Below are positions 14,520-15,159 of a stretch of 15,159 bases of DNA, one piece after another. A model generated the notes under the pieces. It made no database searches. It was not told the origin of the DNA and saw only the letters and a program-made list of their open reading frames with translations. Source of the DNA: CAYYYA01 sp964487895 (GTDB lineage Bacteria > Patescibacteriota > Patescibacteriia > UBA1558 > 2-01-FULL-52-15); assembly GCA_964487895.1 (NCBI GenBank), contig CAZASM010000023.1, forward strand, positions 1 through 15,159, given 5' to 3'. Numbering within the stretch: position 1 is the stretch's first letter; each line of letters begins with the position of its first letter. Position numbers and translations under genes: made by a program.

Positions 14520-15141
14520 AATGTAGGTTAAGTAAACTCAGCAAACCCCTAACAATAGGCACTTTGCCATAAAATTTTTGTACTTTCCCAATCTGAGTTA
14601 TTAAAAAAGCTACGTGGTTTTTTCTAACAGTTTTAAAATCATTAGCAACCATTAAATCAGCATTCGAGGTCTTCATGCTTTTTTTGGCCTTCCTAACTAA
14701 ATCATGAGTAGAAATATCTGTCTCTAATTTGAATTTCACAAGAAAAATATTTTCATCAATTTTTTTTACATAATCAACGATTTTCTCTGTGGGGATTAAT
14801 CTTATAACTAACTCTTTTTTTCCAGATTTGATTTTAGTATTTTTTACTGATACTGGTGTGTAATCAGAAACAGCTGCACTTTGAATCACTATATCGTACT
14901 TCTTTGCTTTCAACTGTTTTAAAAAAATAGATTTCAAATCACTATAGGTTTTAAACTTTATTATTCTTAATCTTTTACTCTTTGTAATCGGTTGGTATCG
15001 GCTATTCCCCAACAAAAGCGTTACATTACATCCATATTTAATACACTCATCTGTAATTAAACATCCTAATGATCCTCCAAAGATATTAGTTATTACCCGC
15101 ACAGGATCTAGATGAATCCATGTTGAGTCCGACTTAATCAA
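14512..15141 (-). CDS. CoaB-like phosphopantothenate-cysteine ligase domain protein
   Basis: A 209-residue stand-alone protein matching the CoaB half of CoaBC (DNA/pantothenate metabolism flavoprotein family), which joins cysteine to 4'-phosphopantothenate using a nucleotide triphosphate in coenzyme A synthesis. Family features are LDPVRVITN (11-19), the glycine-rich turn FGGSLG (21-26), YDIVIQSAAVSDY (82-94), TKIKSGKK (102-109), the end of the central sheet VKFKLETD (135-142) and ADLMVAND (161-168). The nucleotide loop usually written SGGT reads SDST here (residues 4-7). No CoaC decarboxylase domain is attached in the window. The start is a TTG at 15141, because an in-frame TAA lies at 15147-15145. 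Beyond that stop the frame continues to an ATG at 15159 that would also give a good family N-terminus. The last 8 bp overlap the histidine kinase start. GC is about 30%. Confidence 0.7.
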   Translation of the reverse strand: MIKSDSTWIHLDPVRVITNIFGGSLGCLITDECIKYGCNVTLLLGNSRYQPITKSKRLRIIKFKTYSDLKSIFLKQLKAKKYDIVIQSAAVSDYTPVSVKNTKIKSGKKELVIRLIPTEKIVDYVKKIDENIFLVKFKLETDISTHDLVRKAKKSMKTSNADLMVANDFKTVRKNHVAFLITQIGKVQKFYGKVPIVRGLLSLLNLHYA

Positions 15142-15159
15142 TATTTATTTATTTCTCAT

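Noticed and set aside
1..15159. tRNA, rRNA, CRISPR array, insertion sequence, phage or restriction genes
   Set aside because: None seen on either strand. The only repeats are the 28-bp pair and short inverted or A-rich elements.

Overview
The window looks like chromosomal DNA from an uncultivated bacterium with a small, tightly packed genome, most likely a member of the Candidate Phyla Radiation (Patescibacteria). The evidence is indirect: 1-11 bp gene overlaps, no canonical Shine-Dalgarno sequence at any start, a MutM with an extra segment that I associate from memory with CPR homologues, and divergent glycolytic enzymes grouped together. TAA and TGA both end genes at family-typical C-termini, so the code looks standard. 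I cannot name a genus from the sequence. GC is about 40% over most of the window by sampled hand counts. It falls to about 33% over 13621-14520 and 30% over 14521-15159.

Layout. (1) 1-1836: uppP (undecaprenyl-diphosphatase) and a mannose-1-phosphate guanylyltransferase cut by the left edge are read leftward from one promoter. Their ATGA overlap suggests translational coupling, and both serve envelope or glycan synthesis. (2) 1769-2259: a small divergent-PAP2 (YuiD-type) membrane protein is read rightward from a back-to-back promoter. Its end overlaps mutM tail to tail. (3) 2250-9927, leftward: 129-aa membrane-anchored protein, pgk, SIMPL-domain protein, eno, gpmI copy 1, gpmI copy 2, then mutM. 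This is a lower-glycolysis operon (1,3-bisphosphoglycerate to phosphoenolpyruvate) with gaps of 8 bp or less up to gpmI copy 2. The second gpmI has an in-frame TAA at codon 353 but is otherwise complete. (4) 9955-11507: a DUF2079 polytopic membrane protein gene lies between two perfect 28-bp direct repeats. Each repeat carries the -35 and the start of the -10 of a promoter, one for the DUF2079 gene and one for the glycolytic operon. (5) 11515-11640: a 41-codon single-span membrane protein gene. (6) 11694-15159: a large membrane histidine kinase (multi-TM, two GAF domains, HisKA, HATPase) whose start overlaps the end of a CoaB-like phosphopantothenate-cysteine ligase gene. That gene has a possible in-frame TAA near its 5' end.

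No tRNA, rRNA, CRISPR array, insertion sequence or convincing intrinsic terminator was seen, and no gene-free stretch exceeds 100 bases. The most unusual features are the disrupted tandem gpmI, the promoter-bearing repeats around the DUF2079 gene, the lack of Shine-Dalgarno sequences, and the composition break inside the histidine kinase gene. I found no convincing evidence of a wholly new system.
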